The notes under the pieces: generated by a model
What the model saw: the letters and a program-made list of their open reading frames with translations, nothing else
The model's database searches: none
Told to the model about the DNA's origin: nothing
In this document: positions 52,260 through 64,000 of the stretch, one piece after another
How positions within the stretch are numbered: the stretch's first letter is position 1
Layout of the letters: every line of letters begins with the position of its first letter
Made by a program: the position numbers and the translations under genes
Source of the DNA: Coenobita brevimanus
Lineage: Eukaryota > Arthropoda > Malacostraca > Decapoda > Coenobitidae
Direction of reading: 5' to 3'
Assembly (NCBI GenBank): GCA_032717465.1
Contig: CM064690.1
Span: 13,632,830 to 13,696,829, forward strand
Length of the DNA: 64,000 nucleotides

Positions 52260-55200
52260 TCATCATCATCGTCATCATCATCCGGACCTTCTTTCCCACC
52301 CTAGGTTAGGGTGAAGAGTAGCAATGTCCAGACGGCCTAAATTTGCCTAATCCAATGGGCCACGCTTCCATTCGCTCATCATTCAAGCCCCTGGAATTCT
52401 AGTTCCATCGGATATGCCAAAAACATTCACCATGATCTGTAGCTTCACATAAACTTATCCAATTGAGTCAGTCCGGACGCTGCCGCGTTAAAAAGGGGAG
52501 CCAAATCCCTGATCATGCACTTCTCCTCACAACATTCTTCCATCCAGCTCAACCTCTCTTCCTCACACACTCATCCACAATATCTCTCCACCTTCTTGAC
52601 CTACCTCGCCTCCTCCCTCCTTCAAATTCACTCAGATATACTTTTTTCACCACTCTATTGTTATCCATTCTCTCCACATGACCATATAATCTCAGTACAC
52701 TCTCTTCGATTCTGGTGTCCACGGACATCCTTACTACACGTCTTTCACGAATCACATTATTTCGTATACTATCCACCCTCTGTACTCCACATACATTCCT
52801 CAGCAGTCCCATCTCCACTGCTCTTACGCTTGACTTTTCATTTTCATGCCACACCATAGTCTCGCATTCATATGTTAAAGTTGGCATTAACACTCCTTCA
52901 TGTAAGCCTCGTGCAGCTGCAGCACTTTAGCCTCTGTTTCTTATCAAGGCCTTCATTGTACCAGCTACTTTCCTTCCTTGTGTGACTCTGCTTTCAGCTT
53001 CTTTTGCACATTTTCCTCCCTTTTCTGTCACTGTACTCAGGTATTTGAACTCTCTCACCAGTTCCAGTCTCTCTTCATTCACTGTATCATTGCACTGGGA
53101 GTCACCTTCTCCCTCAATAACCATCACTTTATTCTTTTCTACATTTACTCTCAAGACATGATGCTCACAGCCATCAGCAAAATTCTGCACTGGCCTACCA
53201 AGTTCATGCCTTGTATTTGCAAGCAGTACTGCATCATCAGCATACAATAAATTTGAGATATTCCATCCATCACCATTCATTACCAATGCCATCGCTCTCT
53301 CCAGTACTCGTGTTTTTACTTCACTCATCACCCCATCCATATATATATTGAACAACCATGGGGACATCACACAATCTTGTCGCACACCCACACCAATTGT
53401 GAACCATTCACTTAGATGCCCATTAACCCTTTACACATGCTTCACTACCATTATAAAAACTCTTGACAGCACCTAGCAGCTTACCATCTACACCGTACAT
53501 GCGCAAAATTTTCCACAGTCCTTCTATGTCCAATTTGTCATTTGCATTTTCCAGATCCATGAATGACATAAACACCTTATGGTCCTTCTCACAAGCCTTC
53601 TTTGTTATCTGTCTCACTGCAAATATTTGATCCGCATATCCTCTGGCACTCCGAAGGCCACCCTGTTCATCACTCACTAGGACTTCTGATATCTCTCTTC
53701 TTTCTCTATAATAATTCTTCCATATACCTTCCCTACCACACTCAATAAACTTATGGTGTGATAATTCTTGCACTCACTTCACTCACCTTATTTTTGTACA
53801 GGGTACAATCACAGCCTTTTTCCACTCTTCAGGCACAGTTTCATTCATCCATGCCTTCTTACATATCTCCAACAAGCACTTCATTCCACTTTCTCCACTA
53901 CACTTAAGCATCTCTGCATACTCATCATCAACCCCAGGTGCTTTCCCATTGTTCAGCTGCTTCACAGCACTCTTCACCTGTGTGAGTGTCACGTTTCCTG
54001 GCACTGCATTCCTTCTCTGCACGCCTCCAAAACCAATCGTGTTTACAGCTGCTCTGCTCTCTCTGTTCCCATTCATCGGGCTTTCAAAATATTCTTTCCA
54101 TCTGGTCCTTACTTCATCCCCATGGGTTAATAATCTACCACCTACATCCTTCACACCATCACATTTCTTTCCACTTTGACTTCTACATTTCTGCACCTCT
54201 TTCCAGAATAACTGCTTATTTTCAGAGTAATTCGCATTCATTTTTCTTCCTAGATCATCATTTACCTCCTCCTTTTTCCTCTTCACTCATCTTTTTACGT
54301 GCTTCTTGCTCACAGTACGTTCACTTCTTAATTCAACTGAACCCCTGTCCTGTAACCACTTTAGCCACTTCTTTCTCTTTTCCTCCGCCGCTCTCTTAAC
54401 CTCCTCATCCCACCATTCCGTACCTTTCTTCTTTGTTGTTACTCTTGCCACACCACACACTGCTTTAGCATTCCTAATTAAGCAATCCCTGTATGCATTT
54501 CACAGACTGTCCAGATCCATTTCATTCCAGTTCACTGATTCTAACTCCTCCTCTACTTTGGTCCTGTAATCATCTACCATTTCTTTGATCCTCAGATTCT
54601 CAACTTTCAGTCTTTCTTCCTGACTGCTCCTCCCTTTCCTGATCCACCTTACTCCTCTCAGCTTGAGCTTGCATACCACAATCATATGATTTGACTGACC
54701 TCCACATCGTCCTCTCACGGCCCTCGTATCAGCAACAATTCCCAGCATCGACCTCTACGAGCACGTAATCAATCAGGCTTCTTTCAACACGATTCCCGTT
54801 CCCTCTGTACCAGGTATATTTATGTGCAGTGTTGTGTTTGAAATACGAGTTACAAATGCACAGCCTCTCTCCTGACTCATATCCTTTATTCACTTTCCAT
54901 TATCATTTTCTCATGGTACTCCATAACAACCCATTATGTCATCCTCAGGACCAGTGCCTACTCTTCCATTCATATCCCCCATTACGATCACATTATAGCT
55001 CCTGGGCATTTCTCCCACTACTTCATCTAGCTCATCCCAAAACCTGTCTATCTCTCTCTCACTCCTGTTCTCACACGGTGCATATGCTGCAATCACTGCT
55101 ACTTTCACCATCTCAAACTTGACTTACATACACCTCAGGCTGACACATTTATAGTCTCTCATTCCACTCTGCTACATCTCATTCATCAACAAAGCAACTC

Positions 55201-55548
55201 CTTCCTTGCATCTTCCTCGCCCATTCATTCCCGATCTTACACATTTCACACCCTCCCACTCCTCCACTTCACCCCCTTTCATCTTCGTTTCACACAGTGC
55301 CATCACGGCATATCTCGCACTCTTGGACACATTCACCACTTCCACCCTCTTGCTGTCCTCATTCACAACTCTCACATTCCACATGGCCATGCGAATCTGC
55401 CCATTTGGTTGGCTCCCTGGGCAGGTATTGGGCCCTCCAAGGCTTTCTGAAACAACTGCCATGATTAAGTGATTTTGAATTGGGGAATCTGGGGGACACT
55501 TAACCCTGCCAGAAAATCCGGTTATATAGTTACCACACAGCATAGTAA
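52260..55548 (-). mobile_element. LINE-G (RTE-like), near full length, decayed
   Basis: It is flanked by AAGAGGA (52253-52259 and 55549-55555), which restores CR1 copy 2. The 3' end carries (ATG)n. Endonuclease: RMAMWNVRVVNEDSKR (55400), ALCETKMKGGEVEEW, VIVMGDMNGRVG (54990). RT: QLNNGKAPGVDDEYAEML (53930), EQGGLRSARGYADQIF, FMSFMDLENANDKLD (53560), VRQDCVMSPWLFNIYMDGVM (53370). C-terminus: TLTYECETMVW, LRLYGHVERMDNNR (52680), FEGGRRRGRSRRWRDIV. About ten frameshifts and stops. Confidence 0.85.
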
Positions 55549-55764
55549 AAGAGGACATGGAAAGAAATTGAAAAAGACAAGTTGCTTGAAGGATATCAAG
55601 AAATATAGTTTTCTGTATAGATGCATTGACCTGTGGAGTAGCCTGGACAAATAGATTGTCTCGTCCAAAAACTTAAATGAGTTTATTGCAAAGTTTGACT
55701 TATTGAGACACGGAGATGGGTTCCCACAAGCATAGCTTATTTCCTGTACATCACAACTGGGTAA

Positions 55765-55814
<50 letters not shown>

Positions 55815-55815
55815 T
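55549..55815 (+). mobile_element. CR1-like LINE copy 2, part 2
   Basis: It continues with HGKKLKKTSCLKDIKKYSF, CIDLWSSLDK and NLNEFIAKFDLLRHGDG, then the family 3' end and a (CA)n tail at 55767-55812. Confidence 0.85.
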
Positions 55816-56319
55816 ATCTGCCTCTTGTCATCCGTCTGGGAGTGTACTACTGCAGTTCTTGTCATGAGGACCTACACAGGAGTATATATGTTTTGCACAG
55901 ACTGCACATTATTTACAAGGTAAATAAATACACCATTATTCTGTGCATGATTTTATTTTCAAGCTTATTTGTTCTTCAGTTACCTGGGTATTACCAGTTT
56001 AGCAGAATGTATGCAAAATTGTATAATAATGTATTTTATTTATGGAAACAAAATCTTGTTGAGTTTTTCTGTTCGCTGACATAAAAATAAATTAGAGTGA
56101 AGGTGATAATAACACCACCACCCCTCATGGGGCCTGGAAGGCCAGTGGGGACTTTGTGTGGGGGCAGAACTGCTTGTTTTCATTGGGAGGAGGAGTTGGT
56201 AAAGAAGGGGTTAAAAAAAAAAAATGGTTGCAGGCAAGGCCAAGACTGTTTGATAACAGATGACCTCCTTCTCAGCATGATTGTAGGACCAGTCTTTGAA
56301 GATCTTGGCTGTAGCCTTC
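55816..56319. other. Unassigned spacer
   Basis: No motif, repeat or long frame recognised. Confidence 0.35.
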
Positions 56320-56745
56320 AGTGAGTGGAAATCACTGGGAGACTATCCAGCAACCCCCAGGGACAGCATGGTTGTTTGGCATACCACACTACAACAGGTT
56401 TCAGACAATGGGAGCTTGGTGCATGGGCACAACACAAAACAGACACACACTGTTTGCTTGCCATACAACCAGGTAACGACTTCTTTTCTTGTCTGCCAAG
56501 GTATTAATCGGGACAGACACGAAGAACAGACCAGTTTCATCACCGTCATAAATCTGATTGAGATATAGACCTTCCTTGTCAATCAGATTTTTAAGCTTGG
56601 TGTGAAACTTATCTGTTCCTTCTGTGTCTGCATCCAAAGCTTCACCATAGGTAATCTGGTTAGAGAGCCCATGTTGAAGCTTGAACCGAGACAGCCTACC
56701 TTCAGAGGCTGTGAAATCCGCAATCCCCAGTTGCTCATCCCCCTC
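56320..56745 (-). pseudogene. Tigger/pogo transposase fragment 2
   Basis: The minus strand has RFKLQHGLSN (about 56690), KLKNLIDKEGLYLNQIYDGD and DETGLFFVSVPINTLADKKR, the first catalytic Asp region of DDE_1 transposases, then frameshifted remains. It covers a different part of the protein than 47584-47840 and is about 9 kb away in the same orientation. Confidence 0.75.
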
Positions 56746-57020
56746 ACATGGGCAGAGGTTTGCCGTACTGGGGAGCGGGGGCTCTCACCTAGAGTTGGAG
56801 GAGCCAATATGACACCCCTAATTCTGGGCGAGAGCGAATACCGTCCAAAAGGGGAAAGCACTGCTGGTTATACCTGGGCTAAGAGCGGGTTGGCAGCCCC
56901 CCTTATCCCTGGCTGTCGTGACAGGATACCTCACTGGCCTGATGAACCAGTGCTGTACATATAGTCTTATTCAGGTGCAAGGCTTCACCTGAATGAACCA
57001 TTTATTTTTGCAGGTTAATT

Positions 57021-58682
57021 GTGGCCCTGGCAGCCAGTAATGAAATTCTAAGCACAATTGATTCTCCCATTGACGAACCCAGAACGACCCTGATCATGGA
57101 TGTGGATTCCTCTCACAAACCCTCTCCCTCTTTAGATGATGTAGGTTCCACTGCCTCCAGGGCTGGACCTTGTGTCATCAATAAACGTGTTTTGACCGTG
57201 AATTGGTGGCCACACTGTGACTACATTTCCGTATGCCAAATGTTGGAGCCCTTTGGTGTGGTTGAGAAGATCAAAATTAAATGATGTGATGCTGTTCACA
57301 GATGGGAATGTCGTTCTCAGTTTGCAAGGGCTGAGGAAGCTTTTCATGCTTTATCAACATTGAGTACTGATACTGATTTGAGTGTGTCTCTTAGCAGAAT
57401 ACTTCTTCATGATGCAGATGCATACATCCCTAAGGATTATGCAAAGTCTATAACAGTCACTGCAAAGCCACGGAATGGGCCTCTGTCCTATCCCAAGTGG
57501 CTTCTTGGAACTGTTCATTCAGAACATGCAAACTTTATTAAAGTTTGCTGTTTTATTGAGGAAAGAGGTGGTCGTTTACCATCCGATTCTATCAAAAGGT
57601 ATGGTAAGAAGTGTTTTAATTTATGCTCCTTCTGAAACAGTGTCTCAAATGCTAACTGGTTTAAAGCTAGACAATTTAGTTATGCTAAGGGATTGGTTTT
57701 CTGCCATGACCTTGCTGACTTCAGGGAGCATGAAATCCTTGGTATGTGTCCTCCCAATGTGGTTGATGTAAAAAAAATATCAGTTACATTACCTTTGTAC
57801 CAGTTGTCCTTTGCCGATGGCGTCTTACCTCAGTCTATTTGTATTGATGGGTTGCATATCAACATGAGACCGCACAAGGCAAAGCCATTGCAGTGTTTCA
57901 ATTGTTTTGGATATGGACATGCTGCAAGTGCTTGCAAGGATGCTAAGGTGTGTCAAAAGTGTCCTCAGCCAGAACATGGAGACTGCTCTCGGGACCCTCA
58001 TTGTGGAAACTGTGGCGGTGACCATGGCATCATTGCTAAGGAATGTCCACGGTGGATGTTTGAGCAGGAGGTGGTAGTTAAAGCTAATGCTGAGCACTTT
58101 AACACTGGGCAAGCTAAAGCAAGCCCAACCCACCCCGGGTAGATCATTTGCTCATGTTGCCGCTACTTCAGCATCAAGGGAAGGAGCTTCTCCCAGAGTG
58201 CCAAAGGCCTAAACATCAATGTTGCAAAACCAAAATTTATAACTAAGAAGGACAATCATTCTACGGGTGATGGCAACTCTGCAGCAGGTCCTTCTGCGAA
58301 TAGGAAAGCTGCAAAACCTGAATCTACTACTAGTAAGGGGAAGGATAATCCTTCTACTGGTGGTGATAACCCAGTAGCAGGTCCTTCCACTATTACTAAG
58401 TCTCGGAAAGAAACCAAGATGCGTTCGTCCCCTGATGATGATGGGTTTGGTGGGTTTGTCTCCCCAGCTCATAAAAGTGGTCGAACTAGGCCACCTTCAG
58501 TCAAATCAGGACCTGTTTTGGAAACTAAGAACTGGTTTATTCTTTTATCCGATAGGGAGGAGGATGAGATGTTACTCCAGTCAGAGGATGGCTCCTTGGA
58601 TGCTAATGCCCTTTCCACTCCCAGGTCAATGGCTAGTAATACTTCCCAAAAGTATTCAAAAGACAACCTCAGTGAAGAATAA
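57021..58682 (+). pseudogene. LINE-Z ORF1 (RNA-binding, three zinc knuckles)
   Basis: The N-terminal part has a possible RRM-like stretch (VINKRVLTVNWWPHCDYISV, LEPFGVVEKIKI). A TGA at 57282 breaks it once, and two compensating shifts occur near 57600 and 57690. At 57890-58055 three cysteine knuckles follow: CFNCFGYGHAASAC, CQKCPQPEHGDC and CGNCGGDHGIIAKEC. The C-terminal part is Ser/Lys/Thr-rich (58215-58682). The protein would coat the LINE RNA. Confidence 0.8.
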
Positions 58683-59010
58683 ATCTATTGAAGATATTCA
58701 TCAGTTGGAGACTTCTTCTCAAGGAGTTTCCAAACTTAGCTCTAATCCTACGATGGGTAATTCAGTTTCTTCAGTCACCAAGAATGTTTTATCTGACAGG
58801 GCGGAGGATGAGATGTCCCTCCAGTCAGAGGATTGGGTATTAATGCCCTTTCTACTCCCAAGTGATTGGTTACTAATACTTCTCGAAGTATTCACAAGGC
58901 AACCCCTTCTAAGAGTATATCTAAGGAAGGGATTCATAAATTGGAGACTTCTTTTCAAGGAGTTTCAAAATTAAACTCTATTCCTAAGATTAGTCAGTCA
59001 GGTTCATCAA
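58544..59010 (+). repeat. Two-copy tandem duplication (about 245 bp) between LINE-Z ORF1 and ORF2
   Basis: TTTATCCGATAGGGAGGAGG and TTTATCTGACAGGGCGGAGG start the two copies (58544, 58789). Both continue with DEMLLQSEDG/DEMSLQSEDW and later LETSSQGVSKL/LETSFQGVSKL. Confidence 0.75.
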
Positions 59011-59099
59011 ATGTTAAGAGAGCATCATCTGTACCTAAGGTCTTTCCTGACAAGAACAGGAAAGATAAAGTTAGTAAACCTACTAGTAGAGTACAGTCG

Positions 59100-62000
59100 A
59101 TCCCAAATAAGAAATTATCCTATGTCTATTTTACAGTGGAACTGTAGGAGTTTTTGTTCAAATTCTGAACAGCTTAAATCCCTAGTGCATGAACTTAATG
59201 TAGGTATGATCTGTCTGCAGGAGACAAAGCTGGGCAATACTAGCCTCAGCTTTGCGCTTGACTGGGTGTCTTACCAATCTGTTCCTGTTTATGATCACCC
59301 CCAGGGTGGGACTGCTATCCTTGTTCGCACCTCAGTTCAGCATAAAGCTATTCCTCTTAGTACAGATTTACAAGCTTATGCTGTGTCGGTTGTATTGGAC
59401 AGGTGCATCACCCTGTGTTCACTTTATATAGAGCCTGGATTGAGCCACCGATTGGGCCATGACTTATCTTGTCCTGAATTGCTTAATCTTGTTACTCAGT
59501 TACCACCACCTTTTTTTATTTTGGGTGATTTTAATGCACATAATCCCATGTGGGGGAGATCCCAACTTTGTTCAAGGGGATCTGTCATTGAGGAGTTCCT
59601 TGTTATCAGTGAGGCGATTCTGTTAAATAATGGTTCCCCTACATGGCATGAAATATCAGGGAACATTTAGATTTGACACTTGCTTCCCCTGTCTTGGCAG
59701 CTGACTACTATTGGTCAGTCCATTCGGACTTGTGTGGCAGTGATCATTTTCCGATTAAGTTGGTGTGTGGTCGAAACAGTCCGTCAGCATGTCTTCCCAG
59801 GTGGAAACTTGAAGAGGCTGATTGGGCTGGCTACATGCAAGCTACGGAGGTAAGGATAGAGTATGATCTCTTTCCTGATCATCTAGTAGCGTATGATTAT
59901 ATACAATCAGTCATTTTAGATGGGGCATCACGTTTTATACCAAAGACGGGAGGATGCCCTAGACGCTTAGCTGTTCCCTGGTGGACTAAAGAGTGTGCAG
60001 ATGCTCGGAAGGCCACCAGGGCTGCCTTTTGTAGGTATCAAAATAATCCTACAGATCAAAATAAAATAGCCCTTAAAAGGAATAGAGCCAAACAGAAGAG
60101 AGTTTTCAAGGAGGCCAAGAAGTCTTCCTGGAGAAAGTACATCTCGGGGTTGACTTCGGCAGTCCCGAGCTGCTTCCTTTGGCGTAAGGTGCAGAAGCTC
60201 AGGGGAAAGTATGTTCCTGTACCAGTGCCAGCTTTGCAGGTCAACAACAATGTTGAAACTAATCCTATTAAAGTTGCTGATATTCTTCCCTCACATTTTT
60301 CTAATATATCTAGTCCAGAGCACTATGATGCTTAATTTAGAGGTGTTCGAGAGCAAATTGTGGCTTCAGATCCTAGGTCTGATAATAGTGAGCCTTATAA
60401 CGATCTTTTCTCTTTTCAGGAATTGGAGGCTGCTTTAACTAAATCCTCTCCAACTTCGCCTGGAGAGGATGGCATCCATTACAAGATGCTAGAGTGGCTC
60501 CCATTAAATTCCAAATTATTCCTCTTATGGGTATTTAATGGAATATGGGTCTCAGGTGTGTTACCTGATAGTTGGCAGAGCTCTGTTATTGTCCCCATTC
60601 CCAAGCCTGGGCGAGATCCTAGTCTGGTTAATAATTATCGACCTATCTCTCTGACGAGTTGCATCTGCAAATTGTTTGAGGGTCTGGCCAACGCTTGTTT
60701 GGTGTGGTTTCTTGAGAGCAGAAACAGCCTTCATCTTCATCAAAGGCAATTTGGTTTTCGGCAGAATCGATCCACCACAGGCTCTCTGGTGTTGCGTACT
60801 AGAGAAATCCAGTCTGGATTCTCTCGAAACATGCAAACAGTGGCAGTCTTTTTTGACCTTGAAAAAGCCTATGATACTGCCTGGAGAGTGGGAATCCTAA
60901 ATCAGCTAGCTGAGTGGAATATTAAAGGTTACATTTTCCGATTTTTAACAGTGTTTTTAATGGACCGACTCTTAAAGGTTCGTGTGGGTCCTTGTATGTC
61001 TCAACCTTTTTCTTAGGATGAGGGTGTTCCTCAGGGGATTGTTTTAAGTGTTACATTGTTTGCAGTTGCCATTAATGGCATCATGTCTGCAGTTCCTGTA
61101 AATGTTAAGGGATCCTTATTTGTAGATGACTTTGTCTTGTACTGTACCTGTACAGCAGCGGTTGAGGCATGTCACCGCATGCAGAATGCCATTAATTCTG
61201 TTTTACAGTGGACCTTAAACCATGGTTTCAAGTTCTCTACAATGAAGACTACGGTCGTCTGGTTTACAAGGAGTCGTAAACTCGAGCAAGTACCCAACTT
61301 GTTTCTTGATGGGTTTCTGTTGATTTTCCAAGAGAAAGTGAAGTTCTTGGGAATCTGCTTGGATTCCGAGTTGACATTCAGAGACCATATTGATCGGTTA
61401 GTAATGAACGTTAAAAAAGACTTTAATTTGTTAAAATGTATTTCATCCTTTGACTGGGGTGCAGACTGAACTACACTGCTCCAACTGTATGGAAGCTTGT
61501 GTCATTCCAAATTGGATTATGCCTGCCAAGTGTATGGCTCTGCAGCGAAATCTCGCTTGGGCAGGTCGTCTGTCATTTAAAATGCAGGTCTTCGCATTTG
61601 CGCAGGTGCATTTAGCACTGCTCCTGTTGAATCCTTGCACGTAGATGTGGAAGTGTTACCTCTAGACCGTAGATGAGAGGAGATGACCGTACGCTACTTG
61701 GTCAGGGTAAAGTCTGATCAGTCTAATCCAGATTATAGGCATGTCACTGCTCCTGCTGCAGGGTACGCTGGAGGCCATAGATCCTCCATTCTGCTAGAAG
61801 TACGACTGGCTAATGAGATGGTGGCAACTGGTATATCAACTGAAGCAGTTTCCTATGTCGACCTGGCTTGCACACCACCATGGAAGTTGGTTAGACCTTC
61901 TGTATGTTCCATTATCCTGTTAAAGAGCAATAGTCTTCTGGCTCAGTTGGCTACTTCGTTCCATCAACATCTGGCTGAGGTACATTCAGATGAGGAGACC

Positions 62001-62158
62001 ATCTTTACAGATAGATCTAAAACTGGTGAGACAGTTGGTTGTGCCTTTCATGTAGATCGCCACATGGATGTATATAGGCTACCCAATACATGCTCTGTTT
62101 TCACAGCAGAGTTGTATGCTATCCGTAGTGCATTAGCACGTGTTTTACCATGTACATA
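59100..62158 (+). pseudogene. LINE-Z ORF2: endonuclease, RT, partial RNase H
   Basis: Endonuclease: ILQWNCRSFCSNSEQLKSL (59130), CLQETKLG, FFILGDFNAHNPMWG (59520), a frameshift near 59660, CGSDHFPIKL (59740). RT: SSPTSPGEDGIHYKMLEW (60450), NNYRPISLTSCICKLFE, RQFGFRQNRSTTGSL, VAVFFDLEKAYDTAW (60850), a stop at 61014, EGVPQGIVLSVTLF and LFVDDFVLYC (61120) with an FVDD box. RNase H starts at 62008 (IFTDRSKTGETVGCAF, FTAELYAIRSAL) and is cut at 62156 before the last catalytic residues. Confidence 0.85.
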
Positions 62159-64000
62159 AAAGAGAGAGTAAGAAGAGAGCAGATCAGGAATTTGGAAGGA
62201 ACTTGAGTGTAAAGTGGAGGGACTGTAAGAAAATGTTCTGGAAAGAGATGAAAAGAGTAAGACAGGGTGGAAGTGAAATTAGCAGGGGAGTGAAAGATAA
62301 AAATGGTAGATTACTAGTGGAGAAGGGAGAAAAAGTGAGCAGATGGAGAGAACATTTTTAGGAATTGTTCAACATAGAGGATGGATGTAATGCGAGTATA
62401 AGTGGCTGGGGAATGGCTGGGAGAAGGAGGGAGGTGAAAAGACAGGAAGAAATCAGCAGGATAGAAGTTGTGGAAGCAATGAAGAAAGTCAAATTGGGGA
62501 AAGCCCCAGGAATTGATTGGAGTGTGTGGTGAAATGCTGAAGTATGAGGGAGAGATAGTAGTAGAATGGATGTGGAAAATGTGCAGATTGGCCTGGGAGG
62601 AAGGTAGAGTCCCGGAGGATTGGAAGTCAGGTATAATTATTCCCTTGTACAAAGGAAAAGGGGAAAAAGAAGTGTGTGGTAGTCATAGGGGAATCTGTCT
62701 TAGTATAATAGGAAAAGTGTATGGTATGATACTAATTGACAGAGTTAGTGAAAGAACAGAGGAATCAGTTGGAGAAGAACAGGGAGGCTTTAGGAAGGGA
62801 AGAGGTTGTGTAGATCAGATATTCATTCTTAGATCTTTAGTGGAAAAGATTCTAGAGAAGGGAAACAAGTTGTATGCGGCTTTCATGGATTTGGAGAAAG
62901 CATGTGACAGGGTGGATAGACAAGGATTGTGGAAAGTATTAAGAATATATGGAGTAGATGGGAAGTTGCTGAATGCTCTGAAGAGTATGTATGATGGTGC
63001 TAAGGCTGCAGTGCATGTGAATGGTGAACTGAGTGAATTTTTCTCTTTGAAGGTTGGGTTGAAAGAGGGATGTGTCATATCTCCATGGTTGTTCAATCTG
63101 TCCATGGATGGGGTAATGAAAGAGGTACAAGGTAGGCCAGTGGATGTTGGAGTGGCCCTGGTCAGAGAGGGTAGTGTTTGGAAACTCCCTGTACTGTTGT
63201 TTGCAGATGATACTGTGTTGTTGAGTGAAGACGAAGGAGCGTTGCAAGGCGTGGTGGATGAATTTGAGAGAGTGTGTAAGAAACGGAATCTAAAGGTGAA
63301 TGTAGGGAAAAGTAAAGTGATGGTCTTTGAGAGAGGCGAAATCAGTGAATGTACAGCGAGGTTGGATGGTGAGGAATTGGAAAATGTGAGTACATTTAAG
63401 TACTTGGGTAGTGTGACGAGTAAGGATGGAGGTTTGGAGGGTGAAGTGCTTGAAAGGGTACAGCAGGGAAGAAAGGTTGCTGGTTCCTTGAAAACAGTGA
63501 TAAGAAGCAGGGAAGTGAGCATGGAAGTGAAAAAGTTACTACATGACAGAATTATGATACCAACTCTAACTTATGGAAGTGAAGCTTGGATGTTGCTGGA
63601 AGGACACAAGTCAAGAGTGAGAGCAGTGGAAATGAGTTATTTAAGAGGAGCCTGCAGAGTCACATGGAGAGACAGGCTGACAAATGAGGATATAAAGGAG
63701 CGTTGTGGTGTGGATGTGGATGTGATAGGAAGCGTTAGGAGGAATACACTGAGGTGGTTTGGCCATGTGGAGAGCATGGAGGGTGAAACACTGACGAAGA
63801 GAGTGTATGTGATTGAGGTGGAGGGGGGAAGAGGGAGGGGGAGGCTGAGGATGAGATGGAGGGATGGAGTGGAGATGTACTGTATATGAGAGAGGGGGGT
63901 GTGAGTTGGGAGCAGGGCAGTGAAATGGCGGGGGACAGGGCGACGTGGAGGCGATTTGTTTGTGGCCACCCCGAATGGGATTGAGCATCAGGCAATAGAT
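62159..64000 (+). mobile_element. LINE-E copy E6, 5'-truncated, youngest-looking copy
   Basis: It starts inside the linker before RT (KRESKKRADQEFGRNLSVKW) directly in LINE-Z RNase H and runs to the window end, where the ATAG-type tail begins. It has far fewer stops than E1-E5. Confidence 0.85.
62513..63889 (+). pseudogene. LINE-E RT, 458-codon open frame
   Basis: An extra T after KAPGID (62514) shifts the frame, after which RT stays open: DWKSGIIIPLYKGKGEK, EEQGGFRKGRGCVDQIF (62780), FMDLEKACDRVDRQGLWKV (62884), GLKEGCVISPWLFNLSMDG (63057), LLFADDTVLLSED (63200, catalytic box intact), NVGKSKVMVFERGE, FKYLGSVTSKDGG, TLTYGSEAWML and LRWFGHVESMEGE. It ends prematurely at 63889 in GVEMYCI, where relatives have GVERYMRE. 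The endonuclease is lost by truncation. Confidence 0.85.

Larger units (their letters stand above)
56746..62158 (+). mobile_element. LINE-Z (I-clade type) with ORF1 and ORF2, 3' end cut
   Basis: The layout is a 5' region (56746-57020), ORF1 with zinc knuckles, ORF2 with endonuclease, RT and the first part of RNase H. RNase H places it with the I group of LINEs. At 62158 it is interrupted by LINE-E copy E6; the rest presumably lies right of the window. Confidence 0.85.

Overview
The window reads as animal nuclear DNA made almost entirely of transposable elements. I found no host protein-coding gene, no introns of a host gene and no functional RNA gene. The repeat repertoire (Ty3/Gypsy LTR elements, RTE-like, CR1-like and I-clade LINEs, piggyBac-, Tigger- and hAT-type DNA elements, tRNA- and 5S-derived SINEs, long CA, TA and A/T runs) fits an arthropod. 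A decapod crustacean is my best guess, partly because the CR1 3' tail built on TATTTACCTATTTG is familiar from decapods. That assignment is inference.

Region 1 (1-21.5 kb) is a nest of four members of one Ty3/Gypsy family with giant 2.2-3.2 kb LTRs, labelled here gLTR-A to D. A (minus) enters from the left edge with gag/protease and one LTR. D (plus) is a solo LTR. B (minus, 6664-17591, target duplication TATTG) is a complete but decayed element inserted in D. C (plus, 18004-21523, duplication GACAC) is an internally deleted copy. A, D and C all sit in one LINE remnant (LINE-H). The main observation is that the U3 part of these LTRs carries a shared protein-coding frame (ORF-L). Its ATG lies at nucleotides 5-7 of the LTR, pol runs into it in frame, a conserved N-terminal block is followed by an in-frame minisatellite (36-bp unit, ET-x-x-x-RS type), and a conserved C-terminal domain contains an LFGPSP motif. 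In C the U3 frame is intact for 411 codons.

Region 2 (21.5-45.6 kb) holds LINEs broken into one another: RTE-like LINE-E copies, a nearly full-length RTE (LINE-R), a CR1, and LINE-X, which was split by the RTE, the CR1 and a TTAA-flanked piggyBac-type element that itself contains a TA-flanked Tigger-type MITE. It also holds tRNA SINEs, a 5S-rRNA-derived insertion inside LINE-Y, and a 1.3 kb element with about 298-bp terminal inverted repeats.

Region 3 (45.6-64 kb) has Tigger transposase remnants, a hAT-type MITE, a CR1 split by LINE-G with a 7-bp target duplication, an I-clade LINE (LINE-Z) with zinc-knuckle ORF1, endonuclease, RT and partial RNase H, and finally a LINE-E copy whose 458-codon RT frame is largely open.

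LINE and element letters are my own labels. Clade names are inferred from motifs, not from a database search.
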